The position numbers were made by a program, and so were the translations under genes. The notes under the pieces were generated by a model. It made no database searches. It was not told where the DNA came from and worked only from the letters and a program-made list of their open reading frames with translations. 10,993 bases of DNA from positions 1-10,993 of the forward strand of contig CAYGXU010000107.1 of assembly GCA_964353875.1 (NCBI GenBank), written 5' to 3'. Each line of letters opens with the position of its first letter. Positions within the stretch are counted from its first letter, which is position 1. Source of the stretch: MGNI01 sp964353875 (GTDB lineage Bacteria; Chloroflexota; Anaerolineae; Anaerolineales; E44-bin32). Below are positions 1 to 6,972 of the stretch, piece by piece.

Positions 1-690
1 ATCGAAATCGGTGAAGATGGAAATCTCTACAACACATACGTAGTCGCAATGCCGGATGGCCACTATGAGCGACATCGGAAGCTGCATGCTTTTGTCAGTG
101 AATACCTGTCTTCCGGCTCCGAATATACTGTCTTTGACACTCCCCACGGTTGTCGCGTCGGGGTTTTGACCTGTTACGATAACAACATCGGCGAGAATGT
201 GAGAATTACAGCTTTGAAAGGTGCAGAAGTTCTCTTGGCTCCTCACCAAACTGGAGGGTGTAGATCAACAAATCCCCACACCATGGGCTTGATCGATCGT
301 AAGCTTTGGGATAATCGCCACGCTGATCCCCATGCCATTGAGGAAGAGTTCCGGGGTCCCAAAGGACGAGGATGGCTTATGCGCTGGTTACCGACCAGAG
401 CACATGACAATGGTATATTCCTGATCTTCAGCAATGGCGTCGGGGTTGACGACGACGAAGTGCGTACGGGAAATGCTATGATTATTGATCCATACGGTCG
501 GATCATAACGGAAACATGGAAGGCAGAAGATTTCATGGTAATTGCTGACCTTGACGCCTCTCTTCGAGAAGAAAACACGGGTCAGCGCTGGATTAGGACC
601 CGACGTCCGGAGTTATATGGACTCTTGACCGTACGTACTGGTATCGAAGAAGATACACGAAGCGTCCGGTTTGACAAAAAAGGTGTATAG
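1..690 (+). CDS. Nitrilase-superfamily carbon-nitrogen hydrolase, 5' end missing
   Basis: Partial gene: the frame is open from base 1, so the true start lies upstream and the ATG at 49 is internal. Of the 229 residues present, K27 in the HRKLH segment (codon 79-81) fits the catalytic lysine. C58 in the LTCYD segment (codon 172-174) fits the nucleophilic cysteine, and E41 is a candidate for the second glutamate. The first catalytic Glu would lie before the window. The later GNAMIIDPYGRI segment is the usual nitrilase strand pair before the C-terminus. The superfamily hydrolyses amides, N-carbamoyl groups or nitriles through a Glu-Lys-Cys centre; the overall look is closer to amidase/N-carbamoyl hydrolases than to true nitrilases. 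The exact substrate is unknown. It is separated from the next gene by 141 nt, so it may or may not share that gene's transcript. Confidence 0.86.
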   Translation: MEIGEDGNLYNTYVVAMPDGHYERHRKLHAFVSEYLSSGSEYTVFDTPHGCRVGVLTCYDNNIGENVRITALKGAEVLLAPHQTGGCRSTNPHTMGLIDRKLWDNRHADPHAIEEEFRGPKGRGWLMRWLPTRAHDNGIFLIFSNGVGVDDDEVRTGNAMIIDPYGRIITETWKAEDFMVIADLDASLREENTGQRWIRTRRPELYGLLTVRTGIEEDTRSVRFDKKGV

Positions 691-814
691 AGGCCAGATC
701 GTGCTATGCGGTCCGAAGTTTCCAAGAAGTCTGGAATTAGGGCACAAGAGACCAGTAGGTGATCATCTGTGCTATCGTGATCGAAACCGCCGTCGGGGAT
801 CAAGAATTAACTAG

Positions 815-824
815 AGGAGGAAGG
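815..824 (+). promoter_or_regulatory. Strong Shine-Dalgarno of the dehydrogenase gene
   Basis: AGGAGGAAGG contains the perfect AGGAGG core and ends 7 nt before the ATG at 832. It is one of the strongest ribosome binding sites in the window and fixes that start. The rest of the 691-831 gap shows no convincing promoter or terminator. Confidence 0.8.
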
Positions 825-831
825 CGACATT

Positions 832-1860
832 ATGTTGAGAATAGGTGTCCTGGGAATGGGAATGATGGGATGGTTTCATGCGGCCACGTATTCCAGGTTC
901 CCCAATGCAAAGCTAATTGCCATCGCTGACTGTGCACCAGAGCGGTTGGAGGCTAAAGAGATTGTGGCCGGCAATATCGCTGGAGATGAGAAGCCAATTG
1001 ATCTTTCGACAGTATCACGCCACATTGATGCCAGCCGTCTTATAGCCGAGGCAAATGTGGATGTGGTGGATATTTGCTTACCCACCTTCTTGCACGCTCA
1101 CTACGCAATTGAGGCTTTGCAGGCTGGTTGCCACGTGCTCTGCGAAAAACCAATGGCGCTGACCGTGACCGAAGCTGAGCAGATGATTGAGACGTCAAGA
1201 AAAGCTGACCGTCTGCTGATGATTGCTCAATGTGTGCGCTTCTGGCCTGAATACCAGTTTTTGCATCGGTGTGTACGGGATGGCACATTCGGCCGGCTTC
1301 TTTCGCTCAACATGTACCGAGTAGGCGGACGCCCAATCTGGTCGTGGAATGACTGGTTTCTCGATAGTTCTCTCAGCGGCGGCACTATCCATGACTTGCA
1401 CATCCATGATGTGGACTTTGTCAATTACTTATTCGGACTCCCAGATCGGATCCAGGCTAGCGCACGTAAATCCGAAGCTACCGGGGCCTATGACATCATC
1501 CACGCCTGCTATAACTACGATGACGGTCCCCAGGTGCACCTACATGCAGGCTGGAGCGTGGCTCAATTCCCTTTCAATGCCGGGTATGAAGCATGGTTCG
1601 AAAAAACTTTCATCCGCTATTCGAGTTCAGCCAAGCCCGCCCTTGAAGTATTCGACAACCCGGCGCAGATTGAAGGGCGCCCACCCGAGTACGAGAAGGG
1701 CGATCCCAATTACAACGTGATTGCCTATTTTCTCAATTGCGTTGAAAAAGGAGAACCTCCTGCTAGATGCTCGCCGGAATCGACGCGCGACTCGGTAAAG
1801 TTGGTGGAGAAAGAGATTGCCGCCATCGAAAGTTGCAGTACGGTGAATGGGAGGATGTAA
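832..1860 (+). CDS. Gfo/Idh/MocA family NAD(P)-dependent oxidoreductase
   Basis: Full-length protein of 342 residues, normal for the family. The N-terminal Rossmann fold opens with GxGxxG (G8, G10, G13). The family's C-E-K-P motif is present with K106, the lysine near the nicotinamide and substrate. The C-terminal alpha/beta domain carries D188 and H192 in the IHDLHIHDVDF segment, matching the conserved Asp/His pair that binds and activates the sugar hydroxyl. Members oxidise or reduce hydroxyls of sugars, inositols and glycosides with NAD(P); some make 3-keto glycosides. It is followed after only 5 nt by a TIM-barrel isomerase, a pairing seen in inositol catabolism and oxidative glycoside cleavage. 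The precise substrate cannot be assigned. The ATG is fixed by the strong Shine-Dalgarno at 815-824. Confidence 0.94.
   Translation: MLRIGVLGMGMMGWFHAATYSRFPNAKLIAIADCAPERLEAKEIVAGNIAGDEKPIDLSTVSRHIDASRLIAEANVDVVDICLPTFLHAHYAIEALQAGCHVLCEKPMALTVTEAEQMIETSRKADRLLMIAQCVRFWPEYQFLHRCVRDGTFGRLLSLNMYRVGGRPIWSWNDWFLDSSLSGGTIHDLHIHDVDFVNYLFGLPDRIQASARKSEATGAYDIIHACYNYDDGPQVHLHAGWSVAQFPFNAGYEAWFEKTFIRYSSSAKPALEVFDNPAQIEGRPPEYEKGDPNYNVIAYFLNCVEKGEPPARCSPESTRDSVKLVEKEIAAIESCSTVNGRM
1849..1854 (+). promoter_or_regulatory. Ribosome binding site that sets the first isomerase start
   Basis: GGGAGG lies inside the last codons of the preceding dehydrogenase gene, 11 nt before ATG 1866. It supports ATG 1866 over an in-frame ATG at 1767, which would overlap the dehydrogenase by about 90 nt and add a low-complexity tail unlike the family. 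Confidence 0.6.
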
Positions 1861-1865
1861 AAGTA

Positions 1866-2708
1866 ATGGGAACCCAGCATTCAGAACACCGTCGGCTTAG
1901 ACTTGGGGTGATTGCCTCACTCCCTCAAGGGCCGGAGAATGAACTAGGAAAGGCACGCGAATTAGGTGTGCCAACCTGCCAGGTGATGTGCTGGCAGCGG
2001 GACTGGTTCAGCAACGAGATGGCTGATCGGCTCATTGAGGCGTCCAATGAATATGATGTGGAGGTGACGACGATATGGGCAGGACTTCCCGGTCCGGCTG
2101 TATGGAATTTCATCGAGGGACCGACGACAATCGGATTGGTGCCAGAGGAATACCGGGGTGAGCGCATCGCTACACTTAAACAAGCAGCTAATTTCGCTTT
2201 ACGCGCTGGGGTTTCAAGCATTACAACCCATGTTGGTTTCATCCCAGAGAGTCCCGGCGATCCGCTATACCCTGGTTTACTTTCTGCGTTGCGTGAGGTT
2301 GTAAGTCACTGCCAAGAAAGAGGCATCATATTTTGCTTTGAAACGGGTCAAGAGACACCTGTCACCTTGCTGCGCGTAATTGAAGATCTGGAGTATGATA
2401 ACGTAGGTATCAACCTCGACCCGGCTAACCTTCTACTGTACGGCAAGGCCAATCCAGTGGATGCGTTAGATATTATTGGTACCTATGTTCGGGGTGTCCA
2501 TGCCAAGGACGGCGAGTATCCTACCAATGGGAGAGAACTAGGTGTTGAAAGACCGTTAGGCGAAGGCCGGGTCAACTTCCCATTGTTAATAACTAAATTG
2601 AAATCAATAGGGTATGCCGGCACACTGACAATTGAACGCGAGATCAGTGGTCAAAAGCAAATTGAAGACATCAAGCAAGCCATTGAAATTCTGTCAAAAT
2701 TGCTTTGA
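1866..2708 (+). CDS. Sugar phosphate isomerase/epimerase family TIM-barrel protein
   Basis: 280 residues from ATG 1866. The protein matches the xylose-isomerase-like TIM barrel (AP_endonuc_2 type). The family's metal ligands can be placed at the ends of successive strands: E159 (FCFETG), D185 (INLDPANL), H212 (GVHAKDG) and E257 (LTIEREI); H122 in TTHVGF is another active-site candidate. The segment YDNVGINLDPANL followed by VHAKDG and a C-terminal RPLGEGRVNF stretch is typical. Such enzymes isomerise, epimerise, dehydrate or beta-eliminate sugars and inositols using Mn or Mg. The start 5 nt after the upstream stop implies co-translation with the Gfo/Idh/MocA dehydrogenase, so the two probably act in sequence. 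Candidate roles by analogy are 2-keto-inositol dehydration or elimination of the aglycone from a 3-keto glycoside; neither is shown by sequence alone. Confidence 0.88.
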   Translation: MGTQHSEHRRLRLGVIASLPQGPENELGKARELGVPTCQVMCWQRDWFSNEMADRLIEASNEYDVEVTTIWAGLPGPAVWNFIEGPTTIGLVPEEYRGERIATLKQAANFALRAGVSSITTHVGFIPESPGDPLYPGLLSALREVVSHCQERGIIFCFETGQETPVTLLRVIEDLEYDNVGINLDPANLLLYGKANPVDALDIIGTYVRGVHAKDGEYPTNGRELGVERPLGEGRVNFPLLITKLKSIGYAGTLTIEREISGQKQIEDIKQAIEILSKLL

Positions 2709-2732
2709 TACCAATGCAAGTACGGATACAAT
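2705..2732 (+). promoter_or_regulatory. Candidate sigma70-type promoter before the LmbE gene
   Basis: TTGATA at 2705-2710 (5 of 6 to TTGACA) and TACAAT at 2727-2732 (5 of 6 to TATAAT) are separated by 16 nt. Transcription would start near 2739, about 30 nt before the LmbE ATG. The -35 element overlaps the stop codon of the isomerase gene. This is the best promoter match I found in the gaps, and it could make a second transcription unit from LmbE onward. It assumes a standard housekeeping sigma consensus. Confidence 0.4.
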
Positions 2733-2768
2733 TCTCCCCGCGGACGACCGATTAATTAGGAATGCCTG

Positions 2769-3644
2769 ATGTTGAGCAATGGTTTTATCTATTATGACCT
2801 ACAGCACAATGAGTGCAGCCACGACATTGCTCTGCTCTTCCCAGACTGGCGGGCGGATGATGAGAGAATTGTAATCCTGTCCCCTCATGACGACGATGCC
2901 CTGCTAGGCGCAGGTTATCTCATACAGGCGGCACAAGCCAACGGTGGTGATGTCTATCTTATCATTCTATGCGATGGGAGTGCTGGTTATTCTGTGCGGG
3001 AGGAAAAAGAGACCATTGTTGCTTTACGTCAGGCCGAGACATTGGAAGCATACAAGGCATTGGGAATAGTCCAGGATCATATCCTGCGCTGCGATTATCC
3101 TGATTTCAGTTTGTCGGCGTATATAGGATGGCGTTTGTTTGATGGATCTCCGGGCACGATGCAACACATATTGCCTGAACTACGCAGGATATGTGTTACA
3201 CGACTGCTGGCGCCTAATGGTTATAGGGAACACGTAGACCACGAAGCGACCGAACGAATCGGCTGCTTCGATGGGCCGCAGGTTGGAGATCCAGTGCTAC
3301 CCGAATCGGGTTTTGTTCCACCCATTCGAAGCATGCTGGAATATGCCGTTTGGAGTGATTTCTCACCGATGGACGCGCTGGCGCACGGACGCCCGTCTGC
3401 TATTCGAGCCAATCGCGCGTTGTTGGTGCCGCCTGAGGCTGAACTCAAGGTTGAGGAGGGACTCCTTGCCTATCGCTCGCAAGCTCGTATCATTGAGGGA
3501 CTTGTACGAGGACGCGAGAAACGCCGTCATGGTGACTACTGGCTGGAGTTGTACCTCTCATTCGACCCTCGACCAGAGTTGAATTACCAATCGTACCATG
3601 CTGCAATTTCAGAGATCCGGGCTCGGTATGAGCCGATGGGATAG
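2769..3644 (+). CDS. PIG-L/LmbE family N-deacetylase
   Basis: 291 residues. The zinc-site signature near the N-terminus reads PHDDDALLGAG, corresponding to AHPDDE: H40 and D43 as zinc ligands and D42 as the general base. The second signature HVDHEAT supplies H155, D157 and H158, with H158 the third zinc ligand. The family removes acetyl groups from N-acetylglucosamine-containing molecules (MshB, PIG-L, BshB) and from other N-acyl amines. Here the Glu that normally closes the first motif is Ala44 and the Pro is Asp41. The start at ATG 2769 is preceded by AGGAA at 2758-2762; another ATG at 2762 is out of frame and stops quickly. No signal peptide, so it acts on an intracellular substrate. In context it could deacylate an amino sugar or amino polyol; the substrate is unknown. 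Confidence 0.88.
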   Translation: MLSNGFIYYDLQHNECSHDIALLFPDWRADDERIVILSPHDDDALLGAGYLIQAAQANGGDVYLIILCDGSAGYSVREEKETIVALRQAETLEAYKALGIVQDHILRCDYPDFSLSAYIGWRLFDGSPGTMQHILPELRRICVTRLLAPNGYREHVDHEATERIGCFDGPQVGDPVLPESGFVPPIRSMLEYAVWSDFSPMDALAHGRPSAIRANRALLVPPEAELKVEEGLLAYRSQARIIEGLVRGREKRRHGDYWLELYLSFDPRPELNYQSYHAAISEIRARYEPMG

Positions 3645-3652
3645 CATATAGT

Positions 3653-3657
3653 GGAGG
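3653..3657 (+). promoter_or_regulatory. Ribosome binding site choosing the M24 gene start
   Basis: GGAGG is 5 nt before ATG 3663. An in-frame GTG at 3651 overlaps this site and has no Shine-Dalgarno of its own, so ATG 3663 is preferred. Confidence 0.6.
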
Positions 3658-3662
3658 CGTGG

Positions 3663-5036
3663 ATGACCGGAGTTGGTAAAGCACGTATTACGGAGCTACA
3701 GTGTGACTTCGATAAGGTGCTTCGCATCCTTGAGAATTGTGCGGTTATTGATAAGCATCTAGCGGTCCCAACGGAGGAGTTTATCCGTCGACAACAATTA
3801 ACTTGGCAGATGCTTGAGGCTGCTAATCTGGATGTCGGAATCGTATTTTCAGATGAGCACTATAATGGCGATGTACCCTATTTAGGAGGAAACACCAACA
3901 TCACCATAGAACAGGTGGCTGGCGCCATCGGACCCAACGGCTTTCATATCCTGGCTGGCCTAGAGGGAGGATATGTTTCCGAACAACTGGCTTCGCGTTC
4001 TAATTCAGCCGTGCACAAGGTAGAGTTGCTGCAACTGGCTGATGAGAAGTATCCAATTCGCGCCGAGAGATTGGAGGATGTGCTCACTTTGACTGCCAGC
4101 AAAGAAATTCGTCGCATCGGTCTGCTCACTCCTCGCCAGGTGATCCCAGATGGGATAGTCTGCCACTTGGAAGGGCTTGTCGGCAGGAAGAATGTGGTCG
4201 ATGCGCAGGAGTTATATTACCGCATCAAGTATGAGAAGTCGGACATCGAGATGGCATTAATTCGCGACGCTTCGGTTATCGGCGACACAATGATGCGGGT
4301 GATGCTGGCTGTGTTGCGTCCTGGGTTACTGGAGACACAGGTGGCTGGCTGGGCTTACTGGGTGGCGAAGGAACTAGGCTCTGAGGAAAATGGCTGGGAT
4401 GTGATGGTCACGACCGGCGAGGCTAATCGCACCCTGATTGGCAAGGCACTCAATAGGAAAATCCAGTATGGCGACTACGTCCATTTGGGAGTGGCTCCGA
4501 AGCGAGACGGTCTTAACGCCTGCGTACGCCGGTCGACGGTCGCCATTGAAGATCCCTCTGACCTGAGCACTGGACAGCGCTATTGGTTCGACTTTGTGGA
4601 AGAGGCCTACCGGGTGGGGGAAGAGGCCTACCGTCGTGTAGCGAGGGAGGGACTGCCTGCGCGGGTTCAAGAGCAAGCGCTGGTGGACTTTTTCAGCGCA
4701 CACAGCAGTGAGGTCTCCAAGCGCTATGCCCGTCCCATCGATTTGGAACGACTTAAACCCTATACCGGCACCCACAATGCAGGTTATACAGAATGCCAGG
4801 AATTCTTCGGTGCGATCACACTGGACTCGCGCATGCCGTTAGGTCGGCAGATCGTTACAATGTTAGATGTGGCTGTGCGAGGGGTAGGAGATCGCTGGAA
4901 TGATGTAATCATTACGGATATGGACTATGTGGTCATCGAAAATACGCTGGGCAAATTCGATACAAGGGTCGAAACCTTCAATCAATTACCCCTTAATGTC
5001 CAATCGTTAGTCGGCAATGCCGATGCTGAAATGTAA
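3663..5036 (+). CDS. Creatinase/M24-family protein with degenerate metal site
   Basis: 457 residues. The N-terminal half (about 25-185) matches the creatinase/prolidase N-domain and the rest is the pita-bread M24 fold. Comparing with methionine aminopeptidase, the GDxVxxD...GD segment reads GDYVHLG...NACVRR, so the two metal-binding Asp fall on G276 and C287. H371 in TGTHNAGYTE is kept, but the later HE motif reads CQE, and the two ligand Glu positions appear as L/D and D. The protein is therefore unlikely to be a classical two-metal aminopeptidase. Creatinase shares the fold, works without metal and uses a histidine, so C-N hydrolysis of a small non-peptide substrate is a reasonable guess; a non-catalytic role is also possible. 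A 21-nt partial tandem duplication (4598-4633) repeats EEAYR in a helix. It sits between LmbE and BKACE. Confidence 0.85.
   Translation: MTGVGKARITELQCDFDKVLRILENCAVIDKHLAVPTEEFIRRQQLTWQMLEAANLDVGIVFSDEHYNGDVPYLGGNTNITIEQVAGAIGPNGFHILAGLEGGYVSEQLASRSNSAVHKVELLQLADEKYPIRAERLEDVLTLTASKEIRRIGLLTPRQVIPDGIVCHLEGLVGRKNVVDAQELYYRIKYEKSDIEMALIRDASVIGDTMMRVMLAVLRPGLLETQVAGWAYWVAKELGSEENGWDVMVTTGEANRTLIGKALNRKIQYGDYVHLGVAPKRDGLNACVRRSTVAIEDPSDLSTGQRYWFDFVEEAYRVGEEAYRRVAREGLPARVQEQALVDFFSAHSSEVSKRYARPIDLERLKPYTGTHNAGYTECQEFFGAITLDSRMPLGRQIVTMLDVAVRGVGDRWNDVIITDMDYVVIENTLGKFDTRVETFNQLPLNVQSLVGNADAEM
4598..4633 (+). repeat. 21-nt-period tandem duplication inside the M24 gene
   Basis: The 15-mer GGAAGAGGCCTACCG occurs at 4598-4612 and again at 4619-4633. 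It encodes EEAYRVG then EEAYRRV, a seven-residue duplication in phase with the reading frame and with a helical heptad. Confidence 0.7.
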
Positions 5037-5049
5037 AGGAAAGTCCTTT
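5035..5049 (+). other. Small hairpin after the M24 stop codon
   Basis: AAAGGA and TCCTTT form a perfect 6-bp inverted repeat around an AAG loop, starting within the TAA stop and followed by CTAATTTT. The stem is short and has only two G-C pairs, so it is at best a weak attenuator or mRNA-end signal. It is not a convincing terminator. Confidence 0.25.
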
Positions 5050-5115
5050 CTAATTTTGTGTGAGCCCGGATGACAGCAACCGATCGTTGTATATCGACAA
5101 TAGCGAGTGTTTCCC

Positions 5116-5937
5116 ATGGAAGAAAAATTGCTCATCACTGTTTCCCCTTGTATTCCTCCCTATATGACTTCGGGCCTCTCTGGCCTGGATCTTTCCCCTG
5201 AAGGTGTTGCCCGCCAGGTAGTGCGAGCATACAACGCCGGAGCGAGCATTGTCCACCTGCATGTATGGGATGAACAAGGAAGACCCACTACGGATCTATC
5301 CGCCTTTGAGTCGACCATCCGCCTTATCCGAGAACAATGTGACATCATTGTTGAGGGGTCTACGGGCGGGGTGAATGAGCTCTCGGCGGTAGAAAGATCA
5401 GTTTCTCTCAAAGCCGATATTGAAATGGCGTCGCTGAACCCTGGCTCGGTTAATTATGATAAAGGAGTCTACATCAACTCGCCAAGTGACATCCAATATT
5501 GGGCTCAGGAAATGCAACGTCGTCACATCAAGCCCGACTTAGCCATTTTTGAAGTTGGCATGATCGCTAACAGTATAGAACTGGCAGAGCAAGGTTGGAT
5601 CCAATCCCCATTCCTGTTTTCCTTTGTGCTTGGTCAGAAAGGTGCATTGCCGGCGACGCCCAAGAATTTGCTATTCCTGAGCGAAACGATCCCTGCCGGT
5701 TCAATTTGGTCTGTTCTTGGCCATGGTGGCCATGATTTGAAGATGTCTTTTCTGGCGATGGGCATGGGCGGTCATGCACGCGCGGGCTTCGAGGACAACC
5801 CTTATTATCGACCGGGAGAAGTGGCAACCAGCAATGCCCAATTGATCGAGAGGCTTGTTCGTGTCGCCCGCGAGTTGGGCAGAGAGGTCGCCTCACCAGC
5901 GGAGGCTCGAACCATTCTCGGTCTTTCACCACGTTAG
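5116..5937 (+). CDS. BKACE (DUF849) beta-keto acid cleavage enzyme
   Basis: 273 residues from ATG 5116. BKACE enzymes condense a beta-keto acid with acetyl-CoA and split it into acetoacetate and a new acyl-CoA, using one zinc. The ligands known from Kce fit: H47 and H49 in VHLHVWD, and E226 in the GFEDN segment, followed by D227. R222 lies four residues before E226, as in Kce, and E146 in AIFEVG occupies the usual glutamate position. The GSTGG phosphate-type loop and the C-terminal NAQLIERLVRVARELGREVASP segment are also typical. The stretch after the first strand reads TVSPCIPPYMTSG, unlike the usual N-terminal pocket loop, and W replaces the R that normally follows HxHx; both suggest an unusual substrate. 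A GTG at 5107 is in frame, but neither start has a good Shine-Dalgarno, so the start is uncertain by three codons. Confidence 0.9.
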   Translation: MEEKLLITVSPCIPPYMTSGLSGLDLSPEGVARQVVRAYNAGASIVHLHVWDEQGRPTTDLSAFESTIRLIREQCDIIVEGSTGGVNELSAVERSVSLKADIEMASLNPGSVNYDKGVYINSPSDIQYWAQEMQRRHIKPDLAIFEVGMIANSIELAEQGWIQSPFLFSFVLGQKGALPATPKNLLFLSETIPAGSIWSVLGHGGHDLKMSFLAMGMGGHARAGFEDNPYYRPGEVATSNAQLIERLVRVARELGREVASPAEARTILGLSPR

Positions 5938-6000
5938 CGCCGCAACGCCGGGATGGTTTCTTTGACAGCATTGCGAAATAGGGATGAATTTAAAAGTCAG

Positions 6001-6007
6001 AGAGGAG
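6001..6007 (+). promoter_or_regulatory. Ribosome binding site choosing the second isomerase start
   Basis: AGAGGAG is 5 nt before ATG 6013. An in-frame ATG at 5953 would add 20 polar residues (from MVSLTAL) with no Shine-Dalgarno and no similarity to the family, so ATG 6013 is chosen. Confidence 0.7.
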
Positions 6008-6012
6008 TCAAC

Positions 6013-6972
6013 ATGAAACTCAGACATTCGATTATGGTTGGCTTACTGGGTCGGGCCTATGACCGATTTCACGAATACCAGCCGGTCAAGGATTTGCCCG
6101 AGCGGCTGAAGCTGGCAAAGAGCATACGCGGCGTGGATGGCATTGAGGTGGTCTATCCATCCGAGTTTGCACCCATGAATGAAGCCATTTCTATGATTAA
6201 GGATAGTGGACTTGAATTATCGGCGGTTAACCTAAACGTTAAACAGGATAAAAAATGGCAAGCGGGCTCGTTTACGTCCCCTGATCCTCGGATGCGCGCT
6301 CTCGCTGTTGAGGAGTTAAAAGCTGCCTTCGATTTAGCGGCAGAATTGGGAACAGATATGGTGAGTTGCTGCCCCTTGATCGATGGGCATAACTACAGCT
6401 TCGAAGTCGATTATCTCAAGCAATGGAAATGGCTTGAGGAGTGTATCAAGGCAGGCGCTAGTCATCGCTCAGATATCCGGCTAAGTTTGGAGTATAAGCT
6501 GAACGAATCCCGCAATTACAATATTTTGGCTGATATGGGGCGCACCTTGTACCTGTGTGAAAGATTAGGCTTGCCGAATGTCGGCGTAACGGTAGATGTG
6601 GGACATGCGCTTCTTGCCAAAGAAACCCCGGCGGAGGTGATGTGTCTGGCTGCTCAAGCAAATCGTCTGTTCTACATTCATTTCAACGACAACGGACGCG
6701 ACTGGGATTGGGACATGTTGCCGGGCGCGGTCAATTTATGGGATTTGCTTGAGGTGATTTTCTATCTCGATCGCCTCAATTGGGAGGGGTGGCTCTCGTA
6801 CGATATTTTCGTTCGTAACGGTGATCCGGTAGAGAGCATGGAGGCGACCATTGGCATTATTGGGACGGCTATTGAACTGCTGGACAAAATCGGACGTGGA
6901 AACTTGCAGGGCTTCATTGAAGAGGGCATTCCAGCTCGCGCTTTCCAGCGAATGTTGAAGGCGATGTTATGA
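6013..6972 (+). CDS. TIM-barrel sugar isomerase with a rhamnose-isomerase-like metal site
   Basis: 319 residues from ATG 6013. The fold signature is xylose-isomerase-like: GIEVVYP early, then E160 (LSLEYK), D195 and H198 (VDVGH), H223 (FYIHFNDN) and D264 (LSYDIF). The ligand set Glu-Asp-His-Asp, rather than Glu-Asp-His-Glu, and a His three residues after the Asp are like Pseudomonas-type L-rhamnose isomerase, where that His belongs to a second metal site. Aspartates in the NGRDWDWD segment could complete such a site. It is therefore more likely an aldose-ketose isomerase than an epimerase or endonuclease, but the sugar is not predictable. Its stop overlaps the start of the lyxose-isomerase-type cupin (ATGA at 6969-6972), so the two are translationally coupled. 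Confidence 0.86.
   Translation: MKLRHSIMVGLLGRAYDRFHEYQPVKDLPERLKLAKSIRGVDGIEVVYPSEFAPMNEAISMIKDSGLELSAVNLNVKQDKKWQAGSFTSPDPRMRALAVEELKAAFDLAAELGTDMVSCCPLIDGHNYSFEVDYLKQWKWLEECIKAGASHRSDIRLSLEYKLNESRNYNILADMGRTLYLCERLGLPNVGVTVDVGHALLAKETPAEVMCLAAQANRLFYIHFNDNGRDWDWDMLPGAVNLWDLLEVIFYLDRLNWEGWLSYDIFVRNGDPVESMEATIGIIGTAIELLDKIGRGNLQGFIEEGIPARAFQRMLKAML

Noticed and set aside
49..690. Nitrilase gene starting at ATG 49
   Set aside because: The frame stays open to base 1 with family-like sequence. A start at 49 would remove the first catalytic Glu and a large part of the fold.
671..699. Promoter with perfect TTGACA at 671-676
   Set aside because: It is the Phe-Asp-Lys coding end of the nitrilase gene and no -10 element lies at a suitable distance; TATAGA at 686 is too close.
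701..775. GTGCTAT direct repeat (701-707 and 769-775) as an operator
   Set aside because: Only seven bases, not palindromic and 68 nt apart, so chance is a sufficient explanation.
1767..1865. N-terminal extension of the first isomerase from ATG 1767
   Set aside because: It overlaps the dehydrogenase gene by 94 nt, reads as a frame-shifted copy of that coding sequence and lacks family similarity. ATG 1866 has a Shine-Dalgarno at 1849-1854.
5567..5971. Minus-strand open frame of 134 codons opposite BKACE
   Set aside because: Antisense to a well-supported gene, with a composition typical of a shadow frame and no recognisable domain.
5962..5990. Promoter with perfect TTGACA at 5962-5967 before the second isomerase
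   Set aside because: No acceptable -10 element at 16-18 nt; the best option (TGAATT) matches only 3 of 6 positions.
5953..6012. 20-residue N-terminal extension of the second isomerase from ATG 5953
   Set aside because: No ribosome binding site and no family similarity, while ATG 6013 is preceded by AGAGGAG.
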